From NCBI RefSeq assembly GCF_900637195.1, contig NZ_LR134356.1, positions 4,278,001-4,342,000 on the forward strand: DNA of 64,000 nt. Direction: 5' to 3'. A program made the position numbers and the translations under genes. A model generated the notes under the pieces. The model was given only the letters and a program-made list of their open reading frames with translations, did no database searches and was not told the origin of the DNA. This document shows, in pieces, positions 43,329 through 58,067 of this stretch. Position 1 is the first letter of the stretch; every line of letters starts with the position of its first letter. The stretch comes from Mycolicibacterium aurum. GTDB taxonomy: Bacteria; Actinomycetota; Actinomycetes; Mycobacteriales; Mycobacteriaceae.

Positions 43329-44819
43329 ATGCACGCTGACTTCGACCGCTGTTATCGGGCGGTGCAGTCCAAGGACGCCCGCTTCGACGGGTGGTTCGTC
43401 ACGGCCGTGCTGACCACGAAGATCTACTGCCGACCGAGCTGTCCGGTCCGTCCGCCGTACGCCGAGAACATGAGGTTCTACCCCACGGCGGCGGCTGCCC
43501 AACGCGCCGGCTTCCGGGCATGCAAGCGGTGCAGGCCCGACGCCTCACCCGGCTCGCCGGAATGGAACGTGCGCAGCGATGTGGTGGCCCGCACCATGCG
43601 CCTCATCGCCGACGGCGCGGTCGACAGAGACGGTGTCACCGGGCTCGCCTCCCGCGTGGGCTACACCGTCCGGCAGTTGGAAAGACTCATGCAGGCCGAA
43701 GTGGGGGCAACACCGTTGGCGCTGGCACGCGCTCAGCGGGCCCAGATGGCACGGGTGCTCATCGAGACCACCGAGATGGCGTTCAGCGACGTCGCATTCG
43801 CGGCGGGGTTCTCCAGCATCCGCCAGTTCAACGACACCGTACGGACGGTATGTGGTCTCACCCCGACGATGTTGCGCGCCCGCGCCCGCACCCGACTGGA
43901 CCGCGACGACGCTGTCGGGACCGGTGTGATGTCGCTGCGCCTGCCGGTGCGGGCGCCGTTCGCGTACGAAGGGCTGTTCGGACACCTGGCGGCCAGCGCC
44001 GTTCCCGGTGTCGAAGAAGTGCGTGACGGCGCCTACCGCAGGACATTGCGTCTGCCACACGGCAGCGGGATCGTGAGCCTGACTCCTCACCCCGATCATG
44101 TGCGATGCCGCCTCGTGCTCGACGATTTCCGCGACCTGTCCACGGCGACAGCCAGGAGCCGACGCCTGCTGGACCTCGATGCCGATCCCGAGGCGATCGT
44201 GGACGCGCTCGGAACCGACGAGAGCCTCGCCCCGTTGGTCGCCAAAGCCCCGGGCCAGCGCATCCCCCGCACCGTCGACGAGCACGAGCTTGCAGTCCGG
44301 GTGGTGCTGGGCCAACAGGTCTCGATGGCCGCAGCACGCACGCACACTGCTCGGATCGTCCATGCCTACGGGCATGGGATCGATGACCCCGAAGGCGGTC
44401 TCACCCATGTCTTCCCGTCCATGGCGCAGATCGCCGACATCGACCCCCGCCACCTTGCGTTCCCCAAGGCGCGTCAGCGTTCGCTGGGCGCCCTGGTCAC
44501 CGCGCTCGGTGACGGAACAGTGCGGCTCGACCCCGGGTGCGATTGGGACACCGCTCGTGAGCAACTTCTGGCCGTGCCCGGCATCGGTCCGTGGACCGCA
44601 GAGATGATCGCGATGCGGGGCCTGGGTGATCCCGACGCGTTTCCCGTCACGGATCTCGGCGTCCGCGTCGCAGCCGAGCAAGTGGGCCTGCCATCGGCAC
44701 CACGCTTGCTCACCGAGCGCAGCAGCAGCTGGCGGCCATGGCGTTCCTATGCGACGCAACACCTTTGGACAGCGCTTGACCATGCAGTGAACCACTGGCC
44801 ACCCCGGGAGAAACGATGA
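43329..44819 (+). CDS. alkA: AdaA-AlkA fusion: methyl-sensing regulator and 3-methyladenine DNA glycosylase
   Basis: A 496-residue fusion protein. The N-terminal Ada zinc domain has Cys34, Cys38, Cys65 and Cys68 (YCRPSC ... FRACKRC), one being the methyl acceptor that senses DNA methylphosphotriesters. An AraC-type helix-turn-helix follows (DVAFAAGFSSIRQFNDTVR). The C-terminal HhH-GPD glycosylase has LLAVPGIGPWTAEMIAMRGLGDPDAFPVTDLG, where the Asp in PVTDLG is catalytic. It thus combines sensor, activator and base-excision enzyme. The ATG at 43329 gives the same length as I recall for M. tuberculosis alkA. It overlaps ogt by four bases. Confidence 0.93.
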   Translation: MHADFDRCYRAVQSKDARFDGWFVTAVLTTKIYCRPSCPVRPPYAENMRFYPTAAAAQRAGFRACKRCRPDASPGSPEWNVRSDVVARTMRLIADGAVDRDGVTGLASRVGYTVRQLERLMQAEVGATPLALARAQRAQMARVLIETTEMAFSDVAFAAGFSSIRQFNDTVRTVCGLTPTMLRARARTRLDRDDAVGTGVMSLRLPVRAPFAYEGLFGHLAASAVPGVEEVRDGAYRRTLRLPHGSGIVSLTPHPDHVRCRLVLDDFRDLSTATARSRRLLDLDADPEAIVDALGTDESLAPLVAKAPGQRIPRTVDEHELAVRVVLGQQVSMAAARTHTARIVHAYGHGIDDPEGGLTHVFPSMAQIADIDPRHLAFPKARQRSLGALVTALGDGTVRLDPGCDWDTAREQLLAVPGIGPWTAEMIAMRGLGDPDAFPVTDLGVRVAAEQVGLPSAPRLLTERSSSWRPWRSYATQHLWTALDHAVNHWPPREKR

Positions 44820-45331
44820 ATGGTGTGCGATATCGAACGATGGACAGCCCGGTGGGCCCCCTGACGCTGGCCGGCGAGGGCGAACGGCTGCAACATCTGC
44901 GAATGGTCGATCAGACCTACGAACCCGATCGCACAAACTGGCGCCAGGACGATTCCGCTTTTGCGGATGTGGTTGCACAACTGGACGAGTATTTCGGCGG
45001 ACTACGGCGCGAATTCGAACTCGATCTCGACCTCGTCGGCACGGCCTTTCAACGACGGGTGTGGAGGGCGCTGCTCACCATTCCCTACGGAGAAACGCGA
45101 TCGTACGGCCAGATCGCCCGTGAGATCGACGCACCCGGAGCGAGTCGCGCCGTCGGATTGGCGAACGGACACAACCCGATCGGAATCATCGTGCCATGCC
45201 ATCGGGTTATCGGGGCGAATGGCGGCCTCACCGGATATGGCGGCGGATTGGAACGCAAAAGAATGCTGCTGGGAATGGAGAAAACCAATTCTTCGACGGC
45301 CGTCCCGACATTATTCGACCATTTCCATTGA
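44816..45331 (+). CDS. ogt: O6-methylguanine-DNA methyltransferase
   Basis: A 171-residue suicidal DNA-repair protein that transfers the methyl of O6-methylguanine to its own Cys128 in the PCHRV motif. The helix-turn-helix segment around FQRRVWRALLTIPYGETRSYGQIA and GLTGYGGGLERKRMLL are conserved. Its ATG overlaps the alkA stop (ATGA), so damage sensing and both repair activities are co-expressed. It converges on the rRNA operon across a hairpin terminator. Confidence 0.95.
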   Translation: MNGVRYRTMDSPVGPLTLAGEGERLQHLRMVDQTYEPDRTNWRQDDSAFADVVAQLDEYFGGLRREFELDLDLVGTAFQRRVWRALLTIPYGETRSYGQIAREIDAPGASRAVGLANGHNPIGIIVPCHRVIGANGGLTGYGGGLERKRMLLGMEKTNSSTAVPTLFDHFH

Positions 45332-45343
45332 TCTCTGGAAATG

Positions 45344-45377
45344 CCTGTGCCCCCCAATTTGCATTGGGGGGCACAGG
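45344..45377. terminator. Hairpin terminator between ogt and the rRNA operon
   Basis: A perfect 15-bp stem CCTGTGCCCCCCAAT / ATTGGGGGGCACAGG (45344-45358 and 45363-45377) encloses the loop TTGC. It lies 10 bp beyond the 5S gene and 12 bp beyond ogt, so it can end transcription in both directions. Confidence 0.85.
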
Positions 45378-45387
45378 ACTTAAATTG

Positions 45388-45502
45388 TGTTCGGCGGTGT
45401 CCTACTTTTCCACCCGGAGGGGTAGTATCATCGGCGCTGGCAGGCTTAGCTTCCGGGTTCGGGATGGGTCCGGGCGTTTCCCTGTCGCTATTACCGCCGT
45501 AA
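45388..45502 (-). rRNA. rrf: 5S ribosomal RNA
   Basis: On the minus strand the sequence begins TTACGGCGGTAATAGCGACA and ends with CGCCGAACA, 115 nt, with the conserved CCCGAACCCGGAAGC and TAGGACACCGCC. Ends were set from memory of the mycobacterial rrf. Confidence 0.93.
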
Positions 45503-45639
45503 CTTTATTCACTCGTTTGTGAGTGTAACTTTGTGGGCCCCTGTGTTATTTGGTGGTGGGGTGTGGTTCACACATATTACCCGGGGGTTTTATGTGTGTT
45601 GTGTGGTTTGTGGTTGTGGTTGCGAGGTTTTGTTGGTTG

Positions 45640-50746
<5,107 letters not shown>

Positions 50747-50880
50747 CCCCGGGACAAACCCGGCAGAATTCACAATCAGAGAAATCCGATCATCAAACAA
50801 GACACCAAAACTGGCATCAAAAAAACATCCACCCCTAAACGGGAAAAAGAGGTGAACAAAAACAACAAACAAAAACCACC

Positions 50881-50905
50881 AAACACACTATTGAGTTCTC
50901 AAACA
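50881..50905 (-). promoter_or_regulatory. rRNA antitermination (nut-like) sequence
   Basis: On the minus strand the leader reads TTGTTTGAGAACTCAATAG followed by TGTGTTT. This matches the conserved boxB/boxA-like segment of mycobacterial rrn leaders, which recruits NusB/NusE and relatives. Confidence 0.75.
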
Positions 50906-50933
50906 ACACACCCGGTTTTCAGGCAACCCTGCC

Positions 50934-50962
50934 AGCTTACATAAACTGGTCGGGGTAGTCAA
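50934..50962 (-). promoter_or_regulatory. Principal rRNA operon promoter (PCL1-type)
   Basis: On the minus strand TTGACT (50957-50962) and TAAGCT (50934-50939) are separated by exactly 17 bp, followed by CTGGCAGGGTTGCC, a segment conserved downstream of the PCL1 promoter of mycobacterial rrnA operons. Confidence 0.82.
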
Positions 50963-51085
50963 GCCTCGTCCTCTAGATCCGATCTAACTCCGACCGGATC
51001 GGGCCGCTTGCTTCTGTGGAAATACTACGCGCTGTCAGCCAAAGCCCCAAATGACCAGTACAGGGGCGGTATAGCGGCCTGGAAG

Positions 51086-52339
51086 CTACTGCACGCGCTC
51101 GATCTCCGCACCCAATCCGACGAGATTTTCCACGAACTTCGGATAGCCGCGGTCGATGTGAAACACGTCGTGCACCTCGGTGTCACCGTCGGCGACCAAC
51201 CCGGCCAACACCAGACCCGCGCCGGCCCGGATGTCCGACGACCACACCGGTGCGCTCGACAGCTGCGGAATCCCGCGCACGACCGCATGGTGTCCATCGG
51301 TCCGGGCATCGGCGCCGAGCCGGATCATCTCCTCGACGAAGCGGAACCGCGCCTCGAAGACGTTCTCGGTGATCATCGATGTGCCATCGGCGATCGCCGC
51401 CAATCCGATGGCCATGGGTTGCAGGTCGGTCGGAAATCCTGGGAACGGCAGGGTGGCGACATTGACCGCCTTCGGCCGCTCGTACTGCACCACCCGGAAC
51501 CCGTCATCGGTCTGTGTGACGGTCGCGCCGGCATCGTGCAGTTTGTGAAGCACCAATTGCAGGTGCGCGGGGTCCACTCCGGCTACCGAGATGTCGCCGC
51601 GCGTCATCGCCGCGGCGATCCCCCACGTCGCTGCGACGATCCGGTCCCCGATCACCCGGTGCTCCGTGGGGTACAGGCGGTCGACGCCGGTGATGGTCAG
51701 CGTCGACGATCCCGCACCGGCGACCTGGGCGCCCATCTCGTTGAGCATCGTGCAGAGATCGACGACGTCCGGTTCCCGCGCGACGTTATGGATCGTGGTC
51801 ACGCCGTCGGCCAGCACCGCGGCCATGAGAATGTTCTCCGTCGCCCCGACCGACGGGAACTCCAGCTGAATCTCCGCGCCGTGCAGATGTTCGGCCTCGG
51901 CCACCACACAGCCGTGCTCGATGTTGCATCTGGCCCCCAGCTGCCGCAGACCCGCCTGATGCATGTCGAGCGGGCGGGAGCCGATGGCGTCGCCGCCCGG
52001 GAGAGCGACCTTGGCCTTCTTACACCGGCCCACCAGCGGCCCGAGCACGCATACCGACGCCCGGAACTGCCGCACCGCGGCGAAGTCTGCGTCGTATTTC
52101 AGCTCGTCCGGCGAAGTGATCCGCACAGTGTCGCCGTCCAGTTCGACCGTGGCACCGAGCCCGCGCAGCACCTCCGCCATCAGCGGCACATCGAGAATGT
52201 CCGGACAGTTGGTGATGGTGCTGGTGCCCTCCGCGAGCAGGGCCGCGGCCATCAATTTCAGCACACTGTTCTTGGCGCCCCCGACGGCAACTTCGCCCGA
52301 TAACCGGCTACCACCGGTCACCACGAATCGCTCGCTCAC
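51086..52339 (-). CDS. murA: UDP-N-acetylglucosamine 1-carboxyvinyltransferase
   Basis: Catalyses the first committed step of peptidoglycan synthesis, adding enolpyruvate to UDP-GlcNAc. It has 417 residues with VGGAKNSVLKLMAAALL at the start and LPGGDAIGSRPLDMH as the active loop. The loop residue equivalent to E. coli Cys115 is Asp117, the known mycobacterial substitution that confers natural fosfomycin resistance. The GTG at 52339 lies 7 bp from a good -10 box, so the transcript is probably leaderless. It is located upstream of the rRNA operon, as in all rrnA-type loci. Confidence 0.95.
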   Translation of the reverse strand: MSERFVVTGGSRLSGEVAVGGAKNSVLKLMAAALLAEGTSTITNCPDILDVPLMAEVLRGLGATVELDGDTVRITSPDELKYDADFAAVRQFRASVCVLGPLVGRCKKAKVALPGGDAIGSRPLDMHQAGLRQLGARCNIEHGCVVAEAEHLHGAEIQLEFPSVGATENILMAAVLADGVTTIHNVAREPDVVDLCTMLNEMGAQVAGAGSSTLTITGVDRLYPTEHRVIGDRIVAATWGIAAAMTRGDISVAGVDPAHLQLVLHKLHDAGATVTQTDDGFRVVQYERPKAVNVATLPFPGFPTDLQPMAIGLAAIADGTSMITENVFEARFRFVEEMIRLGADARTDGHHAVVRGIPQLSSAPVWSSDIRAGAGLVLAGLVADGDTEVHDVFHIDRGYPKFVENLVGLGAEIERVQ

Positions 52340-52346
52340 GCCGGTC

Positions 52347-52375
52347 AGTGTAAACAGCCCGGTGGGTCATGTCAG
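52347..52375 (-). promoter_or_regulatory. murA: murA promoter giving a probable leaderless mRNA
   Basis: On the minus strand CTGACA (52370-52375) and TACACT (52347-52352) are 17 bp apart, and the murA GTG begins 7 bp after the -10 box, where transcription should start. No Shine-Dalgarno is present, consistent with leaderless translation, which is common in mycobacteria. Confidence 0.7.
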
Positions 52376-52421
52376 GCTGCCGAGCCGAGGCGGTCCCACA
52401 GTGCCCGGTACCGTTTGCACC

Positions 52422-52997
52422 ATGGCAGTGCACCTGACGAGGATTTATACGCGGACCGGCGACGATGGCACCACCGGCCTCAGCGACTTCAGCAGGGTGT
52501 CGAAGAACGATGCACGACTGGCGGCCTACGCCGACTGTGACGAGACCAACGCCGCCATCGGCGTCGCAGTGGCACTCGGCTCCCCCGACGAGCGCATCCT
52601 GGGGGTGCTACGCCAGATTCAGAACGACCTGTTCGACGCCGGTGCCGACCTGTCCACTCCGGTGGTCGAGAACCCCGAATACGCCCCGCTGCGCATCCAG
52701 CAGACCTACATCGACCGCCTGGAGAAGTGGTGCGATGAATTCAACGAATCCCTGCCCGCACTGAACTCGTTCATCCTGCCTGGCGGTACGTCGTTGTCGG
52801 CGCTGCTTCATGTGGCCCGCACCGTGGCCCGACGCGCGGAACGGTCCGCCTGGAGAGCAGTCGACACTCACGGAGATTCCATCAGCGTGCTGCCGGCGAA
52901 GTACCTGAACAGGTTGTCTGACCTGCTGTTCATTCTGTCCCGGGTGGCGAACCCGGACGGGGACGTGCTCTGGAAGCCGGGAGCACAGGGGCAATAG
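52422..52997 (+). CDS. PduO-type ATP:cob(I)alamin adenosyltransferase
   Basis: A 191-residue enzyme that makes adenosylcobalamin, the cofactor of methylmalonyl-CoA mutase. The ATP-binding start is IYTRTGDDGTTGLSDFSRVSKNDAR, followed by YADCDETNAAIGVA; the C-terminal FILPGGTSLSALLHVARTVARRAERSA and KYLNRLSDLLFILSR hold the conserved Arg and Asn residues. It matches Rv1314c and is divergent from murA across 82 bp. It links functionally to the methylmalonyl-CoA epimerase in this window. Confidence 0.92.
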   Translation: MAVHLTRIYTRTGDDGTTGLSDFSRVSKNDARLAAYADCDETNAAIGVAVALGSPDERILGVLRQIQNDLFDAGADLSTPVVENPEYAPLRIQQTYIDRLEKWCDEFNESLPALNSFILPGGTSLSALLHVARTVARRAERSAWRAVDTHGDSISVLPAKYLNRLSDLLFILSRVANPDGDVLWKPGAQGQ

Positions 52998-53015
52998 CCC
53001 CCGCGGATAACGGAC

Positions 53016-53462
53016 TCAATAAGATCTGCGCCGTGTCCGCGGAGAGGGCCGCGACTCCAGCCAGGACGTGAATGCGGTCAGCGCGCCTCGGTCCAGCGCG
53101 ATCTCGTATCCGCGTCCCCGGTCCGGCCCGGCGTCCCGCAGTTCGAGCACGACGATCTCGTCGGTCATGATGTCGAACTCGTCGCCGCGGGGTGGGCGCC
53201 GCGACACCACCTCCAGGCCGCGCCTGCTCAGGGTCCGGTCCGGCCACCAGCGCAGGCTCGACAACCGGTAGAAACCGGCTTCACCGCCGCGGTACCGCAT
53301 CACCCCGTGCCGCCAGCCGTGACCACCGACCGCGGGGACGTCCCGCAAGATTGCTGCCGTGCCACCGACCTGCCTGAGCTTCCACAGCCGGTAGGTCAGG
53401 GCGACGACGACGAGCAGTAGCACGCCGACCAGCGCGACCATGAACAGCATGGACGCGCTCAT
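53016..53462 (-). CDS. DUF2550 membrane protein (Rv1312-like)
   Basis: A 148-residue protein with one N-terminal transmembrane helix (MLFMVALVGVLLLVVVALTYRLW) and a basic, beta-rich cytoplasmic part (RYRGGEAGFYRLSSLRWWPDRTLSRRGLEVVSRRPP). The family is actinobacterial and always found just downstream of atpC; its function is not known. It lies 6 bp after atpC on the same strand and is probably the last gene of the atp operon. Confidence 0.87.
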   Translation of the reverse strand: MSASMLFMVALVGVLLLVVVALTYRLWKLRQVGGTAAILRDVPAVGGHGWRHGVMRYRGGEAGFYRLSSLRWWPDRTLSRRGLEVVSRRPPRGDEFDIMTDEIVVLELRDAGPDRGRGYEIALDRGALTAFTSWLESRPSPRTRRRSY

Positions 53463-53468
53463 CGGCGG

Positions 53469-53834
53469 TCAGTCCAGTTGGCCGAGGGCGCGCAGGCGCG
53501 CCCGACCCCATGCCGCGGTGCGCTCGTCCTCCGACTCGGAGTCCTGCTTGGCCGAGTCCGCATCGATCTCCGACTCGAACTCGGCGTTCTCCACCAGAAT
53601 TCGGACTGTCTCTTCGGTCACGGAGAGAAATCCCCCGTCGATCGCGATCCGGAGATCGTCCTCGCCCTCGCGTTCGACCCGCACCATGGCGTCGTCGACG
53701 AGCTGCGCCACCAGCGGGATATGCCGCGGCAGGATGCCGATCTCACCGGCGGTGGTGCGGGTGAACACGAAAGTGGCTTCACCCGACCAGAGCTCGCGCT
53801 CGACGGCGACGATCTCGACGTTCAGTTCCGCCAT
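53469..53834 (-). CDS. atpC: ATP synthase epsilon subunit
   Basis: A 121-residue F1 epsilon subunit. The beta-sandwich (LNVEIVAVERELWSGEATFVFTRTTAGEIGILPRHIPLVAQL) is complete and the C-terminal helix region is short, as in mycobacteria. It couples rotation between gamma and the c-ring. Between atpD and atpC lies an 11-codon minicistron whose stop ends one base before this ATG. Confidence 0.95.
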   Translation of the reverse strand: MAELNVEIVAVERELWSGEATFVFTRTTAGEIGILPRHIPLVAQLVDDAMVRVEREGEDDLRIAIDGGFLSVTEETVRILVENAEFESEIDADSAKQDSESEDERTAAWGRARLRALGQLD

Positions 53835-53835
53835 G

Positions 53836-53870
53836 TCACACCACCCATCTGTTCTTCGCGCAAGCGCTCA

Positions 53871-53873
<3 letters not shown>
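53836..53873 (-). other. Minicistron element overlapping the atpD stop codon
   Basis: The minus strand reads TGATGAGCGCTTGCGCGAAG immediately at the atpD stop. An ATG overlaps that stop by one base (TGATG) and opens an 11-codon frame, MSACAKNRWVV, whose TGA ends one base before the atpC ATG. The first 20 bases recur, with one change, at the atpH stop (58065). It is probably a translational-coupling or MIRU-like repeat. Expression of the peptide is not shown. Confidence 0.5.
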
Positions 53874-55322
<1,449 letters not shown>

Positions 55323-55364
55323 TTCCTCTTCGCTTCCTACGGTGGCTTGTCGTGTCGTTGTGGG

Positions 55365-56294
55365 CTAGCGGGCGTCGGCCAGCGCGTTGGCCCCGCCGAC
55401 GATCTCGCTGATTTCCTGGGTGATCTGAGCCTGGCGTTCGCGGTTGGCCTGCAGGGTCAGGTCCTTGATGAGGTCGTCGGCATTGTCCGAGGCCGACTTC
55501 ATGGCGCGTCGGCGCGACGCCGACTCCGAGGCCGCGGCCTCCAGCAGCGCGGCGTAGACGCGGGTCGCGACGTACCGCGGAAGCAGCGCGTCGAACAGAC
55601 TCTCCGCATCCGGCTCGAACGAGAAGAGGGTGCGCGGCCCGTCGTCTTCGGGCTCGTCCTCGACGTACTCGACCACCATCGGCGCGATCCGGCGCGCTGC
55701 CGCCGACTGCGACAGCATCGACCTGAACTCGGTGAAGACGATGTGGAGTTCGTCGACGCCGAGGATGCCGTCGTCGCCCGCGTCGTCACCGTCGTCGTCG
55801 GCGCCGGACATGAATGCCGTCACCAGGGTGTCGGCGATCTCGCGGGCCTGCTCGTAGGTGGGGCGCTCGGAGAAGCCGGTCCACGACTCCACCACGTCGC
55901 GCTGGCGGAAGTTGAAGTAGCCCAACGCCTTCCGACCGACGACGTAGACCACCGGCTCCTTGCCCTCCTCGCGCAGCAGCGAGAAGAGCTCTTCGGTCTG
56001 GCGCAGCACGTTCGCGTTGTACGCGCCGCACAAGCCGCGGTCCGACGACACCACCAGCACCGCGGCGCGGCGCGGATTCTCGCGCTGCACCAGCAGCGGG
56101 TGGTCCAGTGCGCTGGCACTGGCAAGCTCGGTGAGCATGCTCGTGATCTCGCGCGCATAGGGCCGAGCCGCCTCGACTCGGGCCTGCGCCTTCGCGATTC
56201 GCGACGTCGCGATGAGTTCCTGGGCCTTGGTGATCTTCTTGATCGACCCGGCGGAACGGATGCGCCCACGAAGCTCGCGCAGTGTTGCAGCCAT
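55365..56294 (-). CDS. atpG: ATP synthase gamma subunit
   Basis: The rotor shaft of F1, 309 residues. N-terminal LRELRGRIRSAGSIKKITKAQELIATSRIAKA and C-terminal ASDNADDLIKDLTLQANRERQAQITQEISEI form the coiled coil. An acidic, mycobacterium-specific loop (GADDDGDDAGDDGILGVDE) near residue 165 is present; this loop is known to interact with the c-ring and has been proposed as a drug target. Confidence 0.96.
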   Translation of the reverse strand: MAATLRELRGRIRSAGSIKKITKAQELIATSRIAKAQARVEAARPYAREITSMLTELASASALDHPLLVQRENPRRAAVLVVSSDRGLCGAYNANVLRQTEELFSLLREEGKEPVVYVVGRKALGYFNFRQRDVVESWTGFSERPTYEQAREIADTLVTAFMSGADDDGDDAGDDGILGVDELHIVFTEFRSMLSQSAAARRIAPMVVEYVEDEPEDDGPRTLFSFEPDAESLFDALLPRYVATRVYAALLEAAASESASRRRAMKSASDNADDLIKDLTLQANRERQAQITQEISEIVGGANALADAR

Positions 56295-56329
56295 CTAGCT
56301 CTCCAGACCCTTCAGTGCCTTCTGCGTCA

Positions 56330-57973
56330 CTACTTCTTCGCCGGCTTGCGGACCTTGACGGATTCCTTCTCGACGTCCTCTTCGTCCATCGCTTCGGCCT
56401 CCGCCTCGTTCACCGCCACGGAGCTACCGTCGCTGGCCGAGAAGCCCTTCTTGAACTCGTTGATGATGTCGTTCAGGCGATCCTGGGACTCCTCGGGGAG
56501 CTTCTTGGTCTCCCGGATCTCCTTCAGGACGTCCTCGTGGGCCGCCTTGACGTGCTCCAGCACCTCGCGCTCGAAACGCGCGACGTCCTCGACGGGAACG
56601 GAGTCCAGGTGTCCCTTGGTGCCGAGGAAGATCGCGATGACCTGATCCTCGACCGGGTACGGCGTGAACGCCGGTTGCTTGAGCAGCTCGACCAGGCGTG
56701 CGCCGCGCTCCAGCTGCGCCTTGGACGCCGGATCCAGGTCCGAGGCGAACGCGGCGAAGGACTCGAGCTCGCGATACTGCGACAGCTCCAGACGGAGACT
56801 TCCCGCCACTTCCTTCATCGCCTTGATCTGTGCGGCACCACCGACGCGGGACACCGAGACACCGACGTTGATGGCCGGTCGCACGCCCTGGTTGAACAGG
56901 TCGGACTCCAGGAAGCACTGGCCGTCGGTGATCGAGATGACGTTGGTCGGGATGAACGCCGAGATGTCGTTGGCCTTGGTCTCGATGATCGGCAGCCCGG
57001 TCATCGATCCACCGCCGAGCTCGTCGGACAGCTTGGCGCAACGCTCCAGCAGCCGCGAGTGCAGGTAGAACACATCGCCGGGGAATGCCTCGCGACCCGG
57101 CGGGCGACGCAGCAGCAGCGAGATGGCGCGGTAGGCGTCAGCCTGCTTCGAGAGGTCGTCGAACACGATCAGGACGTGCTTGCCGTCGTACATCCAGTGC
57201 TGCCCGATGGCAGAACCGGTGTAGGGCGCAAGCCATTTGAAGCCGGCTGCGTCGGAGGCGGGCGCGGCGACGATGGTGGTGTACTCCATCGCGCCACCGT
57301 CTTCGAGCGCCCGCTTCACGCTGGCGATCGTGGTGCCCTTCTGGCCGATCGCGACGTACACGCAGCGCACCTGCTGCGTGGGATCGCCGGTCTCCCACGC
57401 CTCACGCTGGTTGAGGATGGTGTCGACGCAGACCGCGGTCTTGCCGGTCTTGCGGTCGCCGATGATCAGCTGGCGCTGACCGCGGCCGATCGGGGTCTGC
57501 GAGTCGATGGCCTTGATACCGGTCTGCAGCGGCTCGGACACGCCCTGGCGCTGAACCACCGACGGAGCCTGGAGCTCCAGCGCGCGGCGCTCGGTCGACT
57601 CGATGTCGCCCTGGCCGTCGATCGGCTGGCCGAGCGGGTTGATGACGCGGCCGAGGAACGCGTCGCCGACCGGCACCGAGAGGACCTCACCGGTGCGCTT
57701 GACCTGCTGGCCCTCTTCGATCTTCTCGAAGTCGCCGAGGATCACGACGCCGACGCTGTGCTCGTCGAGGTTCAGCGCGACACCCAGCACACCGCCTGGG
57801 AACTCGAGGAGTTCCTGGGTCATGACCGAGGGAAGCCCCTCGACGTGCGCGATACCGTCGCCGGCGTCGATGACGGTACCGATCTCTTCGCGCTCGGTGT
57901 CGGCGGAGAACGAAGATACGTAGTCCTCGACGGCGCTTTCGATGTCAGAAGCGGAGATTGTCAACTCTGCCAT
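56330..57973 (-). CDS. atpA: ATP synthase alpha subunit
   Basis: The non-catalytic F1 nucleotide-binding subunit, 547 residues. Walker A is GDRKTGKT, and the arginine finger lies in the SVSRVGGAAQIKAMK region. The C-terminus has the mycobacterial extension of about 35 residues rich in Glu and Lys (ending VEKESVKVRKPAKK), reported to suppress ATP hydrolysis. It lies 59 bp after the atpH-associated minicistron. Confidence 0.97.
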   Translation of the reverse strand: MAELTISASDIESAVEDYVSSFSADTEREEIGTVIDAGDGIAHVEGLPSVMTQELLEFPGGVLGVALNLDEHSVGVVILGDFEKIEEGQQVKRTGEVLSVPVGDAFLGRVINPLGQPIDGQGDIESTERRALELQAPSVVQRQGVSEPLQTGIKAIDSQTPIGRGQRQLIIGDRKTGKTAVCVDTILNQREAWETGDPTQQVRCVYVAIGQKGTTIASVKRALEDGGAMEYTTIVAAPASDAAGFKWLAPYTGSAIGQHWMYDGKHVLIVFDDLSKQADAYRAISLLLRRPPGREAFPGDVFYLHSRLLERCAKLSDELGGGSMTGLPIIETKANDISAFIPTNVISITDGQCFLESDLFNQGVRPAINVGVSVSRVGGAAQIKAMKEVAGSLRLELSQYRELESFAAFASDLDPASKAQLERGARLVELLKQPAFTPYPVEDQVIAIFLGTKGHLDSVPVEDVARFEREVLEHVKAAHEDVLKEIRETKKLPEESQDRLNDIINEFKKGFSASDGSSVAVNEAEAEAMDEEDVEKESVKVRKPAKK

Positions 57974-58032
57974 GGTTCTTCGTCTTCCTGCCTGGAGTTA
58001 ATCGGGTGGTCTGTGGAGTTCCGGAGTCTGTA

Positions 58033-58067
58033 TCAGTGCTGTCGTTTCTTCGCGCGAGCGCTCATCA
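58033..58067 (-). other. Minicistron element overlapping the atpH stop codon
   Basis: The minus strand reads TGATGAGCGCTCGCGCGAAG at the atpH stop, identical except for one base to the element after atpD. An ATG overlapping the stop opens a 10-codon frame, MSARAKKRQH. Unlike the atpD copy, its stop is 59 bp from the next gene (atpA). Confidence 0.5.

Larger units (their letters stand above)
50747..51085 (-). other. rRNA leader and murA-rrs intergenic region
   Basis: This 339-bp region holds the rRNA promoter, the antitermination sequence and an A/T-rich leader next to the 16S 5' end. No protein gene is supported. A second, weaker -10 candidate (TAGTAT, about 51025-51030 on the minus strand) lies further upstream without a convincing -35. 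Confidence 0.8.
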
